Made by a program: the position numbers and the translations under genes | Notes under the pieces: model-generated | Told to the model about the DNA's origin: nothing | Database searches by the model: none | Seen by the model: the letters and a program-made list of their open reading frames with translations, nothing else | Part shown: positions 31,999 to 41,544 of the stretch, piece after piece | How positions within the stretch are numbered: position 1 is the stretch's first letter | Layout of the letters: every line of letters begins with the position of its first letter | Source of the DNA: M3007 sp031425035 | Lineage (GTDB): Bacteria > Bacteroidota > Bacteroidia > Chitinophagales > Saprospiraceae | NCBI GenBank assembly: GCA_031425035.1 | Contig: JANPIN010000065.1 | Span: 1-64,000, forward strand | Direction of reading: 5' to 3' | Length of the DNA stretch: 64,000 bases

Positions 31999-34818
31999 AT
32001 GAAAAAATCTTCCCTCCTGCCGCTGCTGCTTTTGCTGCTGGCGAGCCACCTTCTTTCGGCACAAAATCCAACCAAAACGACCATTAAAGGCCTGGTAACC
32101 GATACCCTCGGGGTAGAACTGCCTTTTGCGACGGTCATGCTGTTGAATCCCAAGGATACGACGCTGGTCAATTTTACCCGCAGTGATGAAAAGGGCGCTT
32201 TTTCCTTTAAAAATGTCCGGAATGCCCCTTATTTACTCAAAATATCCTACATTGGTTACCTGCCTTTGCAACAGTATCTGAATCCGGCGGCCGAAGAAAC
32301 GGCCGATCTGGGTACCGTTAAAATGAAGCCGATCTCTACCGAATTGATGGAAGTGGTGATCCGGACCGCCAAAGCGCCGCTGCGTATTCACGGCGATACC
32401 ATCGAATATGATGCTTCCACGTTTAAAGTGCCGCCCGGCTCCACGGTCGAGGATCTGCTGCGCCGCCTGCCCGGCATCGAAGTGGACGCCGACGGGAACA
32501 TCCGGGCGCAGGGCAAAGACGTGAAACGGGTGTACGTGGACGGTAAAATGTTCTTCAGCGACGATCCGAAAAGCGCCACGAAGAACCTGGGCGCCGAGAC
32601 TATTTCCAAGGTGCAGGTTTATGACGAAAAATCGGAACAAGCCAAGCTGACCGGGGTCGACGACGGGAAAAAGGAGAAGGCCATGAACCTGGAAATGAAG
32701 GAGGAATTTAAAAAAGGCTCCTTCGGTAAAATTACCGCCGCCGTGGGTAGCTCCGATCGTTGGGCAGCCCGGGGCAACTACAACCGCTTTAACACCAAGC
32801 AGCAACTCTCTTTCATCGGTTTCGGGAATAATATCAACCAAACGGGGGTGAACTGGGAAGATTATGGCGAATTCAAGGGCCAAAGCACCTCCGGTAATTA
32901 TGATAATGGCGATTTCGGTTTTAACAGCAATGGCGACCGGTATTATAGAACGGGCAGCGATGACGGCGTAATCAATAATTTTGACGGGCGCGGCTTTACC
33001 AAAAATTTCGGCGGCGGCTCCAATTTCAACTACGACAATAAAAAAGCGAAGTTCAACCTGAGCTATTTCTATAACCAGACGGACCTGCAACTGGATCAGT
33101 TCGGGTACCGGCAGACATTTTTACCGGAGGGAAATTTCTCCAACAGCGACACGACCAGCCAGCAGGAGTTTCGCGGAAACCACAGCATCGGTACCCGTTT
33201 TGAAAAGGACCTGGACTCGAATAATGTGCTGATTGTCAAAGCGAATGCCCGTTTGAGCAAGAATAACAAGGGCTACCGGCAGTCACAGCTTTTTTTCGAC
33301 GATAGTGCGGAACCTACGAACCGGCTGGGCCTGGATAATGACAACGACCTGGATGCCTGGAACCTGAACAGTGCGGCCATTTTCCGGCACCGTTTTAAGA
33401 AGAAGGGCCGCTCGCTGGCCTTGAGCGCCGGTTATAACGGCAACCAGTCGGACGGCATCGAAAATTCCATTTCCATCAACCGCTTTTTCGAGGCGCAGAC
33501 GTTCACCCAGCAGATCCGCCTGCTCAACACCAATAACAATCTGACGAATCAGTTGAAAAGCAGTGCCCTGTTCACCGAACCGCTGTCCAAAAAATGGTAC
33601 TGGGAAACCTTTTTGAACTATAGCCAGGTCCATAATCAGGTGGACCGCCAGGCGACGAATCCACTCTTTAACAATGACCGGGTGGACTCCCTGAGCATTT
33701 TTTATAACCAGGATACCCGTTATCAGCGGGCCGGCACCAGCCTGCGTTATTCTTACAAGGGTTTGAATGCCACTACCGGACTGGCTATGCAGCAAATTAA
33801 CCTGGCCGGTGATTATGCCCGGCAGGAGGGCCGGCCGTTGCTGACCAATCCCGTCGACCGCACGTTCAATAACCTGGTCCCCAATGCGGATGTGAGTTAC
33901 GAGTTTGCCAATAACCTCAACCTGAATTTCAATTACGGCTACGGCATCACGGCGCCCAACCTGAACGATCTGCAACCGGTGCCCAATATCAACAACCCCG
34001 CTTTCCGGATCGAAGGAAACCCGAACCTGAGTCCGGAACGGCAGCATAGCCTGTCGTTTAACGTGAATAAATGGAATCCGGCCAACTTCTCCTATTTCGG
34101 CGTCGGTACGCAATACCAGTTGTATGACAGCCAGATCGTTTATAATCAAACGATTGAGCAGATCGACAGCATTGGCATCCGTACAACCACCCGCCCGGAT
34201 AATGTGTCGGGGGGAAATAGCTTTAACCTCTATAGCTGGTTTAATTTTCCCATTATCAAGACTAAACTGACTATGAACGGCGGCCCGAATGCCAGCTTCG
34301 GACAGACGCCCGCCTTTGTCAACGGCGTGCTCAATGAAACCCGCAGCAATGGCTACGGCGGTAATATCGGGCTGAATCTTACGCCGGGTCAAAAACTGAT
34401 CATGGGCTTGTCCGGCGACTTGAACTTCAATGACCTGAAATATTCGATCCAAAAGGAGCAGAACCAGCGTATTCAAAACCATACGGCATCGGCTTCCATC
34501 AAGTGGCAGTTCGCGGATAAATTTTTCCTGGAAAGCAATTTCAACTACAGTTTTTACCGCAATGATCGCTTTGGCTTCAACCGCGCCGTTCCCCTCTGGA
34601 ATGCTTCTGTACGTCGCCTGCTGGGTAAAAGCAACCGCCTGGAAATGCGCCTGGCCGCCTTTGACCTGCTCAACCGGCAGGTGAATATCTCGCAGACCGG
34701 CACGCAGAACTACGTGACACGCGTTATTTCGAACACCCTGTCCCAGTACTTCATGCTGAGCGTGAGCTATAATGTGCGCGGTTATGAGAATAAAGTGAAT
34801 AAGAACAACTGGTGGTGA
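31999..34818 (+). CDS. TonB-dependent-receptor-like outer-membrane barrel
   Basis: 939 residues from the ATG at 31999 (MKKSSLLPLLLLLLASHLL), a signal peptide. Then a carboxypeptidase-regulatory-like Ig domain (TTIKGLVTDTLGVELPFATV, about 24-110), a plug-like region (PPGSTVEDLLRRLPGIEVDA, RVYVDGKMFFSDDPKSATKN) and a long barrel (about 225-939) ending in an aromatic strand (YFMLSVSYNVRGY). This is the OMP_b-brl_3 type of Bacteroidota. No clear TonB box is visible, so the energised-transport role is uncertain. An upstream in-frame start (31843) would sit at the promoter. GLPGLI and an unknown exported gene follow. Confidence 0.85.
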   Translation: MKKSSLLPLLLLLLASHLLSAQNPTKTTIKGLVTDTLGVELPFATVMLLNPKDTTLVNFTRSDEKGAFSFKNVRNAPYLLKISYIGYLPLQQYLNPAAEETADLGTVKMKPISTELMEVVIRTAKAPLRIHGDTIEYDASTFKVPPGSTVEDLLRRLPGIEVDADGNIRAQGKDVKRVYVDGKMFFSDDPKSATKNLGAETISKVQVYDEKSEQAKLTGVDDGKKEKAMNLEMKEEFKKGSFGKITAAVGSSDRWAARGNYNRFNTKQQLSFIGFGNNINQTGVNWEDYGEFKGQSTSGNYDNGDFGFNSNGDRYYRTGSDDGVINNFDGRGFTKNFGGGSNFNYDNKKAKFNLSYFYNQTDLQLDQFGYRQTFLPEGNFSNSDTTSQQEFRGNHSIGTRFEKDLDSNNVLIVKANARLSKNNKGYRQSQLFFDDSAEPTNRLGLDNDNDLDAWNLNSAAIFRHRFKKKGRSLALSAGYNGNQSDGIENSISINRFFEAQTFTQQIRLLNTNNNLTNQLKSSALFTEPLSKKWYWETFLNYSQVHNQVDRQATNPLFNNDRVDSLSIFYNQDTRYQRAGTSLRYSYKGLNATTGLAMQQINLAGDYARQEGRPLLTNPVDRTFNNLVPNADVSYEFANNLNLNFNYGYGITAPNLNDLQPVPNINNPAFRIEGNPNLSPERQHSLSFNVNKWNPANFSYFGVGTQYQLYDSQIVYNQTIEQIDSIGIRTTTRPDNVSGGNSFNLYSWFNFPIIKTKLTMNGGPNASFGQTPAFVNGVLNETRSNGYGGNIGLNLTPGQKLIMGLSGDLNFNDLKYSIQKEQNQRIQNHTASASIKWQFADKFFLESNFNYSFYRNDRFGFNRAVPLWNASVRRLLGKSNRLEMRLAAFDLLNRQVNISQTGTQNYVTRVISNTLSQYFMLSVSYNVRGYENKVNKNNWW

Positions 34819-34896
34819 TTTTAACTATGAACTATGAACTATATAGTTCGGAGTGATTATTTCAAACCAACAAACCTTCAAACCTTTCAACCGCAC

Positions 34897-35658
34897 ATGC
34901 ATACTTATTTTAAAAAACACCTTTTCCTCTATATCTTTCTGCTAGCCGCTACTGGTGTTTATAGTCAGCAAATGGAGGGTACGGTCCGCTACCTGATCGT
35001 GCATGACTGGACCAAGAAAATGCTGGCGGTCGACTACATCAGCAAACAGCGGCTGGAGCGCATTGCCTATATGTGGGGCAATGATTCGGAATGGAAACAG
35101 TACGCCAACCTGTATTTCTCGCCCACCCGTACCAAATACGAGGACTCGGACGAGCAGGCGGACGCGGATGATCAGGGCTATGCCTGGCGCAAGGACGCAT
35201 ATACCATTCAGCGCGACTTCGAGACCAACACCCTGCACGACGTGATCCAGATGCTGGGCAAGGTCTATCTGGTGGACGATACACTGGCTGCGCCGGACTG
35301 GAAGATCATGAACGACATGAAGGAAGTGGCCGGCCATGTGTGCATGAATGCATTCCGGGATGACACGCTCAAAAAGCAGAAGATCAACGTCTGGTTTGCG
35401 CTCGATATACCCGTTCCGTCTGGTCCCGAGCGTTTTGGGGGACTGCCGGGGCTCATCCTCGAAGTTGATGTGAATGACGGCGGTATGCTGATCACGGCCG
35501 ATAAGATCGAGTTAAAGAAACTGACGACCGAGCTGGATCCGCCGAAAAAAGCCAAGGGCAAGAAAGTGAATGAAGCCGCTTATGAAGACGTCATTCGCAA
35601 ACACATGTTGGAAAAGCGCAAGGCGGAGGAACCACCGTTTTGGGGGATTCGGTATTGA
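34897..35658 (+). CDS. GLPGLI-family protein
   Basis: 253 residues from the ATG at 34897 (MHTYFKKHLFLYIFLLAATG), a signal peptide. The family motif is present: GPERFGGLPGLILEVDV. The rest is beta-rich (a porcine-like repeat of strands). GLPGLI proteins are Bacteroidota exported proteins often encoded beside TonB-dependent OMPs with a carboxypeptidase-regulatory domain, as here (78 nt downstream). The function is unknown; partnership with the upstream barrel is plausible. AACTATGA-type heptamers (34825-34846) lie in the gap. Confidence 0.85.
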   Translation: MHTYFKKHLFLYIFLLAATGVYSQQMEGTVRYLIVHDWTKKMLAVDYISKQRLERIAYMWGNDSEWKQYANLYFSPTRTKYEDSDEQADADDQGYAWRKDAYTIQRDFETNTLHDVIQMLGKVYLVDDTLAAPDWKIMNDMKEVAGHVCMNAFRDDTLKKQKINVWFALDIPVPSGPERFGGLPGLILEVDVNDGGMLITADKIELKKLTTELDPPKKAKGKKVNEAAYEDVIRKHMLEKRKAEEPPFWGIRY

Positions 35659-35706
35659 GTGGAAAAACGGCCATCTTGCAAGGTATAACCATTTAACCAC
35701 CCGTAC

Positions 35707-37098
35707 ATGCGCCCAAGTCGCCTTTATCTGTTTGCCTCATTTTGTTTTTTCCGGGTTTTGATTTTCGCCCAGTCTTACACCCTCACGCTGGAAGACAAAC
35801 AACTGAAAATCAAGAATTTTCCTTATTATGTAGTGCAGGTCACCGATGCGCGGGCCCAGACCTATTGTCTGGGCATGGCCAAAACAGGGATGGCTGGCCA
35901 TCGGGTGCCGGTCTTTTCTAAAGACAGCCTGACCACCGAAATAAGCGGACTTTTCCGGCGGAGTCTGGGGCCTGATACGGCCGGACACACGCCCCTGGTG
36001 CTACGAATTAACCAACTGTTGGTATACGAAGACATGCTCAACGCCGGGCAGGCTTTTCTGGAAATCAGTCTGAGTTTCCTGCAGCCCGTTGCCGGCGGAT
36101 ACATCGAGCTGACCACCATTGGGGCGACTTCCACGAAAATCAGTCAAATAGATGCCAGCCGTAAACACGATGATAACATTGTGGCCGGCATTGAAGACTG
36201 TTTAGCAACGTTTTGGCAGGAGAAGCAGATGGGCAACCTGGGTACGCGGCGGGTGCCGGCAGCGCATTTATATCAGTTACCGGATGTACAGTCTTTTGCC
36301 GTGCTGCAAAACGGTTCGAATAAAGCCGGTGTTTTTCACTCGTTCAGCGACTTTTTAAACAACACCCCCAACGAACATCCGGGTTTGCCCATCGTCATGA
36401 AACCGGGGCGGGTCAGGGGTAAAGGCGCTGTTTACTATCAACTGGAAAAGGGCAACGACCTGGACGAAAAAATAAATGTCTGGGGCGTTTCGGACGGGCA
36501 GTATGCCTATGCGTTGATCTATGGTGATTATTACCGGATCGAGCGCAGCGGGGACTCATTACTGGTCAACCTGCCCGCACCTGTTTCAGCGGATGATGCA
36601 ACGCCCATCTTTATCATTGGCGGTTTGGGTTTGATCGGCGGTCTGGCCGGGCTAGCCGTCAGTGGAATTATTGCCGCGGCCACTAAAAAAGATGTCCCAC
36701 CGCCGGTGCCTTATCAGGTGGATCTGCTCACCAGCAGTCTGTCGCCGGTGAATCTGCCGAATACCCGTCGGGTGGAAGCCCGGGTGTTGTTATGTTGCTC
36801 CGAATTTGCCCGGTCACCCATCACGGTACGCCTCGATGGGCAGGAACTATGTACGCTGGAGAAAGGCCAATTCTATCGGCTGCGCGTCCCTCCACCGGCG
36901 GCGGAAATCAACCTGACGCTGGAAGCCAACGGCAAAACCTACCAGGAGAAAGTGCAACCGGAAATGTTCAACACCGAGGTTTGCCTGTTACGCATCGTCA
37001 AAGGGGAACCCCGGCTGGATACGCCGAACGGAGAAATACGCAGCAAACTGCTGCGGCAGATCAGCGACGGGGAGGTAAAGGAGCAGTGCAGGCACTAA
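35707..37098 (+). CDS. Exported protein of unknown family with a central membrane helix
   Basis: 463 residues. A signal peptide (about 1-21, ending LIFAQS) is followed by a soluble domain (about 23-295) and a glycine-rich hydrophobic segment IFIIGGLGLIGGLAGLAVSG (about 300-320). A C-terminal domain (about 330-463) has PNTRRVEARVLLCCSEFARS and a Gln/Cys-containing tail. I do not recognise the family. It starts 48 nt after the GLPGLI stop, likely in the same operon as the TonB-like barrel. With a signal peptide and a later membrane helix, the two soluble parts may sit on opposite sides of a membrane. Confidence 0.55.
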   Translation: MRPSRLYLFASFCFFRVLIFAQSYTLTLEDKQLKIKNFPYYVVQVTDARAQTYCLGMAKTGMAGHRVPVFSKDSLTTEISGLFRRSLGPDTAGHTPLVLRINQLLVYEDMLNAGQAFLEISLSFLQPVAGGYIELTTIGATSTKISQIDASRKHDDNIVAGIEDCLATFWQEKQMGNLGTRRVPAAHLYQLPDVQSFAVLQNGSNKAGVFHSFSDFLNNTPNEHPGLPIVMKPGRVRGKGAVYYQLEKGNDLDEKINVWGVSDGQYAYALIYGDYYRIERSGDSLLVNLPAPVSADDATPIFIIGGLGLIGGLAGLAVSGIIAAATKKDVPPPVPYQVDLLTSSLSPVNLPNTRRVEARVLLCCSEFARSPITVRLDGQELCTLEKGQFYRLRVPPPAAEINLTLEANGKTYQEKVQPEMFNTEVCLLRIVKGEPRLDTPNGEIRSKLLRQISDGEVKEQCRH

Positions 37099-37155
37099 TA
37101 TCTGACCGGCTATTCCCAGCATGGTCATTCTCGCAACGCGTAAGAATACGGGTAA

Positions 37156-37683
37156 TTATCGGCTTGCCAAGGCGGCATACATATTTGCCCGCCCATACAC
37201 GGAAGTGTGCTCGTCCAGATGCAGCTGGTTCTGAAAACCGGCAGTAGTAAATAAAACCTCCAGCTTACGAAAAGAGATCGGGTAGGGGATCCATTGCGGT
37301 ACCGGCGTGTCCGTGTCATATTCCACAATCAAAAAATAGCCCTCCGGCTTTAAATGGTTGGTTAACCGGTCGATCAGGGCCTTTTTATCCTGCACATAGT
37401 GCAGCGAGTTGGCCATGAGCACACCATCCAAATCGCTGTAAGGCAGTTCGTTGGCCACAAAGTCCAGTTGCAGCGTTTTGATGTCGACTGTTTTCGCCGA
37501 TAAAGACGGGTCAAGCCGGACCGGGGCTTTGTCCACCGCATGAACCGTACTGCCCGGAGCCAGCAAGTTTGCCAAAGCATAGGTGAACAGGCCGGAGCCG
37601 CAACCGAGATCGGCCCAGGTGCCGGGGTATTGCGGCGTTAGATGCTCGTTTTTAATAAGTTCTATGGCTGCGGATAATTTCAT
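37156..37683 (-). CDS. Class I SAM-dependent methyltransferase
   Basis: 175 residues. Motif I is TWADLGCGSGLFTYALANLL (about 22-41), followed by STVHAVDKAP with the acidic SAM ribose contact, and LDGVLMANSLHYVQDK for motif IV. The C-terminal part (LKPEGYFLIVEYDTD) is typical of ubiE-like small methyltransferases. The substrate is unclear. It converges with the unknown exported gene (57 nt apart) and is read towards it; enolase is upstream on the same strand. Confidence 0.8.
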   Translation of the reverse strand: MKLSAAIELIKNEHLTPQYPGTWADLGCGSGLFTYALANLLAPGSTVHAVDKAPVRLDPSLSAKTVDIKTLQLDFVANELPYSDLDGVLMANSLHYVQDKKALIDRLTNHLKPEGYFLIVEYDTDTPVPQWIPYPISFRKLEVLFTTAGFQNQLHLDEHTSVYGRANMYAALASR

Positions 37684-37753
37684 GGCGTGCTACTAAATTG
37701 ATATTCTACCCAGGTCTCTCTTTATTCAAACCACTTTCTGGACTATAAAACAA

Positions 37754-37789
37754 AACGCCGGCCCGAAGTTCTCCCTTCCGGCCGGCGTT
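37754..37789 (-). terminator. Terminator downstream of eno
   Basis: AACGCCGGC (37754-37762) pairs with GCCGGCGTT (37781-37789). On the minus strand the stem is followed by TTTTG/TTTTATAG, a T-rich tract. It lies 21 nt beyond the enolase stop. Confidence 0.75.
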
Positions 37790-37809
37790 CCTTATTTTGA
37801 AACTAAAAT

Positions 37810-39096
37810 CTACAATCCGAACAGCGCTTTTCCCATATACGTCGCCGCATCGCCCAATTCTTCCTCGATGCGCAGCAGCTGGTTGTATTTAGCGATCCGG
37901 TCCGAACGGCTGGCGGAACCGGTTTTGATCTGACCGGTATTGAGTGCCACGGCCAAATCGGCGATGGTGGTGTCTTCCGTTTCGCCGGAGCGGTGGCTGA
38001 TGATGGACGTGTACGCATGGCGGGTGGCCAGGTTTACGGCATCGATCGTTTCCGTCAGCGAGCCGATCTGGTTTACTTTGATCAGGATGGAGTTGGCCAC
38101 CTTCTCATCGATGCCGCGTTGCAGGCGCTCCACGTTGGTCACGAACAAATCGTCGCCCACCAGTTGGATGCGGTGTCCCAGCGTTTCAGTCATCAGTTTC
38201 CAGCCGCTCCAGTCGTCTTCGGCCAGGCCGTCTTCGATGGAATAGATGGGGTAGCGGTTGCACCAGTCCTTCCAGTAGGCCACCATATCTTTCGGGGACA
38301 GGCGGTCGCCGGTGGATTTTTTGAACACGTATTCGCCTTTTTCCGTATCGAAAAACTCGGAAGCAGCCGGGTCCAGGGCGATCACCATATCTTCCAGGGG
38401 GCGGTAGCCGGCGGCTTCGATGGCCGTCATCACCATCTGAATGGCTTCTTCATTATTTTTAATGCCGGGGGCAAAACCGCCTTCGTCACCGACGTTGGTT
38501 GCGTAGCCCTTGCTTTTCAGCACTTTTTTCAGGTGGTGAAACACTTCGACGCCCATGCGCAGACCTTCGCTGAAAGTCGTAGCGCCGACGGGCATGATCA
38601 TAAATTCCTGGAAATCAATACCGTTATCTGCGTGGCTGCCGCCGTTGAGGATGTTCATCATCGGTACGGGCAGTACGTGGGCATTGACGCCGCCCAAATA
38701 GCGGTACAGTGGTTGACCCAGTTCTTCAGCGGCGGCACGGGCCACGGCCAGGCTCACGGCCAGGATGGCATTGGCGCCGATTTTGGCTTTGTTGCGGGTG
38801 CCGTCGCGTTCGATCATCAGACGATCGAGGCGGATCTGATCGGTTACTTCCTGACCGATCAGTTCGGGGCGGAGCATCAGTTCGACATTTTTCACCGCCT
38901 GGCGGACACCTTTGCCGAGGTAGCGGCCGGCGTCTTCATCGCGGAGTTCAACGGCTTCGTGTACGCCGGTGCTGGCCCCGGAGGGTACGGCGGCGCGGCC
39001 GATGAAACCGGTTTCGGTCCACACTTCCACCTCGACAGTGGGGTTGCCCCGGCTATCAAGGATTTCTCTGGCTAATATTTCGCGGATTGCGCTCAT
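37810..39096 (-). CDS. eno: Enolase
   Basis: 428 residues, complete. It interconverts 2-phosphoglycerate and phosphoenolpyruvate in glycolysis. Conserved: SGASTGVHEAVELRDEDAGRY near the start, DEGGFAP, SIEDGLAEDDW with the metal-binding acids, GDDLFVTN, KVNQIGSLTET with the catalytic Lys, and SHRSGETEDTTIADLAVA at the C-terminal signature. The start is the family's usual one (MSAIREILAREILDSRGNPTVE). A terminator hairpin follows at 37754-37789. It is read alone. Confidence 0.96.
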   Translation of the reverse strand: MSAIREILAREILDSRGNPTVEVEVWTETGFIGRAAVPSGASTGVHEAVELRDEDAGRYLGKGVRQAVKNVELMLRPELIGQEVTDQIRLDRLMIERDGTRNKAKIGANAILAVSLAVARAAAEELGQPLYRYLGGVNAHVLPVPMMNILNGGSHADNGIDFQEFMIMPVGATTFSEGLRMGVEVFHHLKKVLKSKGYATNVGDEGGFAPGIKNNEEAIQMVMTAIEAAGYRPLEDMVIALDPAASEFFDTEKGEYVFKKSTGDRLSPKDMVAYWKDWCNRYPIYSIEDGLAEDDWSGWKLMTETLGHRIQLVGDDLFVTNVERLQRGIDEKVANSILIKVNQIGSLTETIDAVNLATRHAYTSIISHRSGETEDTTIADLAVALNTGQIKTGSASRSDRIAKYNQLLRIEEELGDAATYMGKALFGL

Positions 39097-39301
39097 GTTC
39101 AGTAGAATAAATAGTGATGAATGATTCTGGAGGGTCTTACTTGAATAAGGCGGGCAAAAGTAGCCAAATTCCGCATAGAGGCTGTTGTACAGGCGGCGAA
39201 AATAGGCAGATGATAACTTTTTTGAGATGGATCAGGGGAAATAGCCTACCAAGCTGCCCCGCCGGTCCGAACATAAGCGCCGGCAGACCGTTCCGTAGCC
39301 G

Positions 39302-40288
39302 ATGAATATTTTAAAACGCCTGCGCTCCGTCTGGCATCCCGATGAGTACCATGGCTGGGGCCGTACGCAGCGCTACTTCGAAGGCTGGTATTATAAGATC
39401 GTTTCGCCGGGGGGCGACTTGGCCATGGCGTTTATTCCGGGCATTGCCATGTCGGAGGCAGGGGAACAGCATGCCTTTGTGCAGGTCATGGACGGGACGC
39501 ATTGCCGCGCCGATTACCACCAATTTACCGCCGCCGATTTCCAGCCCGCCGCAGACCGGTTCGCCCTGAACCTGGGCGGCAACTTTTTTTCTGCCGAAAA
39601 AATGCGGCTCGATCTGCCGGGTGTGCAGGGCGAAATCAACTTCCATAACACCGTGCCCTGGCCGAAAATGCTGGGCGCGCCGGGCATTATGGGCTGGTAT
39701 TCGTTCGTGCCTTTTATGGAATGCAACCACGGTGTGGTCAGTATGCACCATACCCTGGAAGGCAGCCTGCGCTTGTCAATGCCGGGTGGCGGTAGTCGCT
39801 TGGTGGATTTTACCGGCGGGAAAGGTTACCTGGAAAAAGACTGGGGGCGCTCGTTCCCACAGGCCTATGTCTGGATGCAGAGTAATCATTTCGACCAGCA
39901 CGAACAGGCGTCGTTAATGGCTTCCGTGGCCCATATTCCCTGGTTAAACAGCCATTTTGTAGGCTTCATCAGCGGACTGTGGCTGGAAGGCCGGTTGTTT
40001 AAATTCGCTACCTACACCGGCGCCAAAAAGTATTTGGAAGTGGGGGAGGATACCGCCACTTTGATCTTCAAAAACCCCCATACGGAGCTGCGTATCCTGG
40101 CTCGTCACGGGCCGGGCAGTGCGCTGCTATTTCCCATAACCGGTGATATGACCGGCAAAATCAACGAAAGTCTACAAGCGACACTGGAGGTGGAACTGCT
40201 GGAGAATGGCCGCCGCATTTTTGCTGCCACGGGTCGCCATGCCGGTCTGGAACTGGCCGGCGAAGTGCAGCAGGTGCTGGCCGGTTGA
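39302..40288 (+). CDS. Tocopherol cyclase-like protein
   Basis: 328 residues. Conserved features of the tocopherol-cyclase family include LRSVWHPDEYHGWG and RYFEGWYYKIV, GWYSFVPFMECNHGVVSMHH, and the WGRSFPQAYVWMQSNHFD region. In plants and cyanobacteria members cyclise tocopherol precursors; in non-photosynthetic bacteria the same family is present without a known role. There is no signal peptide. BtaA-like and BtaB-like genes follow 82 nt later, suggesting a lipid context. Confidence 0.8.
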   Translation: MNILKRLRSVWHPDEYHGWGRTQRYFEGWYYKIVSPGGDLAMAFIPGIAMSEAGEQHAFVQVMDGTHCRADYHQFTAADFQPAADRFALNLGGNFFSAEKMRLDLPGVQGEINFHNTVPWPKMLGAPGIMGWYSFVPFMECNHGVVSMHHTLEGSLRLSMPGGGSRLVDFTGGKGYLEKDWGRSFPQAYVWMQSNHFDQHEQASLMASVAHIPWLNSHFVGFISGLWLEGRLFKFATYTGAKKYLEVGEDTATLIFKNPHTELRILARHGPGSALLFPITGDMTGKINESLQATLEVELLENGRRIFAATGRHAGLELAGEVQQVLAG

Positions 40289-40370
40289 ACGGAACTTAAT
40301 AATTACATAACCTGCCCAAACCGATCCCCGCTGAACTGCCCGCCTACCTTCGCGCCTTCAAAAACAGTTT

Positions 40371-41534
40371 ATGGGGCTTGCACACACGATTGGGGAACGG
40401 GTATTTCAGCGCATTCACGGCAATTCGCTGGTGTATAACACCTGCTGGGAAGACCCGCGCTGCGATCGCCACCTGTTGCAATTAGATGCTGACAGCCGGG
40501 TAGTCATGCTGACGAGCGCCGGTTGCAACGCGCTCGATTATTTACTCGATAGTCCGGCCGAAATCCATTGCGTAGACCTCAATCCCCGGCAAAATGCCCT
40601 GCTCGAGTTGAAAATTGCCCTGCTGCAGGGTGGCGATCATGCGGTGCTTTTCGATCTTTTCGGTACCGGCGCCTCGCCACATGCCCGGGAAATATTTCAG
40701 GATGTAATTTATGATCGTCTGCAAGGGCGGTTTTCGCAAGCTTACTGGCAGCGTAATCTGCACTATTTCAGCGGTAAAGGGCTGCGGCCTTCTTTTTACT
40801 GGCGGGGCAGCAGCGGAACCGTCGCCTGGCTCATTCGCAACTGGCTGCATACCCAGCCGGATATGCTGCGGCTCACGCGGCGTTTGTTTGAAGCGACCGG
40901 TACGGAGGAACAATTGACCTGGTATGAACAGCTGGAACCGCTGCTGCTGGGCCGCTTCCTGCGTTGGCTGGTCAGTCAGCACCTGGTACAAAGCATGCTG
41001 GGCGTACCTAAAAGTCAACAAAACCTGGCCAGTGCCGAGTATACCGATGGTATGGCAGGTTATGTGCGTCAATGTTTCCGGCAGGTGTTCACGCAGTTGC
41101 CGCTGGCCGATAATTACTTCTGGCGTTTATATTTTTACGGGCGCTATACCCCCAACTGCTGCCCCAACTACCTGCGCGCCGGGCATTTTTCAGACCTGCA
41201 CGACCGCGTTGATCGCATACAAACCCACACGGATTCCCTGAGTGGTTTTTTGCAAAAAAATCCCGGACAATACAGCCATTTCGTGCTGCTCGACCACCAG
41301 GACTGGCTGGCCGCGCACCTGCGTCCGGCACTGGAAGAAGAGTGGCGCCTGATCCTGGATAATGCGGCGCCCGGGGCCCGGGTACTGCTGCGTTCGGCCG
41401 GTCTGGAACTCGATTTCCTGCCCGATTTCGTTCGCCGGCGGGTAGTTTTTGATCCGGAAGCCGCCGCCTGGTCGCAGGCTAACGACCGGGTGGGTACCTA
41501 CGCCAGCACCTGGATTGGAACGGTTAAAGTATAA
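40371..41534 (+). CDS. btaA: BtaA-like DUF3419 protein (3-amino-3-carboxypropyl transferase)
   Basis: 387 residues. The DUF3419/BtaA pattern is clear: VYNTCWEDPRCDRHLLQ (about 22-38), MLTSAGCNALDYLL, EIHCVDLNPRQNALLELK (SAM-binding Rossmann region) and later YYFYGRYTP-like and NYLRAGHFSDL stretches. In Rhodobacter, BtaA transfers the 3-amino-3-carboxypropyl group of SAM to diacylglycerol, giving the homoserine ether lipid that BtaB methylates to DGTS. A BtaB-like gene follows after 10 nt. DUF3419 proteins outside DGTS synthesis exist, so the role is inferred from pairing. Confidence 0.8.
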   Translation: MGLAHTIGERVFQRIHGNSLVYNTCWEDPRCDRHLLQLDADSRVVMLTSAGCNALDYLLDSPAEIHCVDLNPRQNALLELKIALLQGGDHAVLFDLFGTGASPHAREIFQDVIYDRLQGRFSQAYWQRNLHYFSGKGLRPSFYWRGSSGTVAWLIRNWLHTQPDMLRLTRRLFEATGTEEQLTWYEQLEPLLLGRFLRWLVSQHLVQSMLGVPKSQQNLASAEYTDGMAGYVRQCFRQVFTQLPLADNYFWRLYFYGRYTPNCCPNYLRAGHFSDLHDRVDRIQTHTDSLSGFLQKNPGQYSHFVLLDHQDWLAAHLRPALEEEWRLILDNAAPGARVLLRSAGLELDFLPDFVRRRVVFDPEAAAWSQANDRVGTYASTWIGTVKV

Positions 41535-41544
41535 ACGATGAACT

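Noticed and set aside
33283..34482. Long open frame antisense to the TonB-like barrel
   Set aside because: The barrel is complete on the plus strand; the antisense product has no family and poor start context.
36792..37247. Plus-strand frame across the end of the 463-residue gene
   Set aside because: Shadow frame of the exported protein plus intergenic DNA; no domain, no start context.
37993..39075. Long open frame antisense to enolase
   Set aside because: Enolase motifs prove the minus strand; the plus-strand frame is His/Gly-rich shadow.
40345..40352. TACCTTCG box before btaA as an independent promoter
   Set aside because: One mismatch to TAnnTTTG and no -33 partner; the 82-nt gap from the preceding gene makes read-through equally likely.
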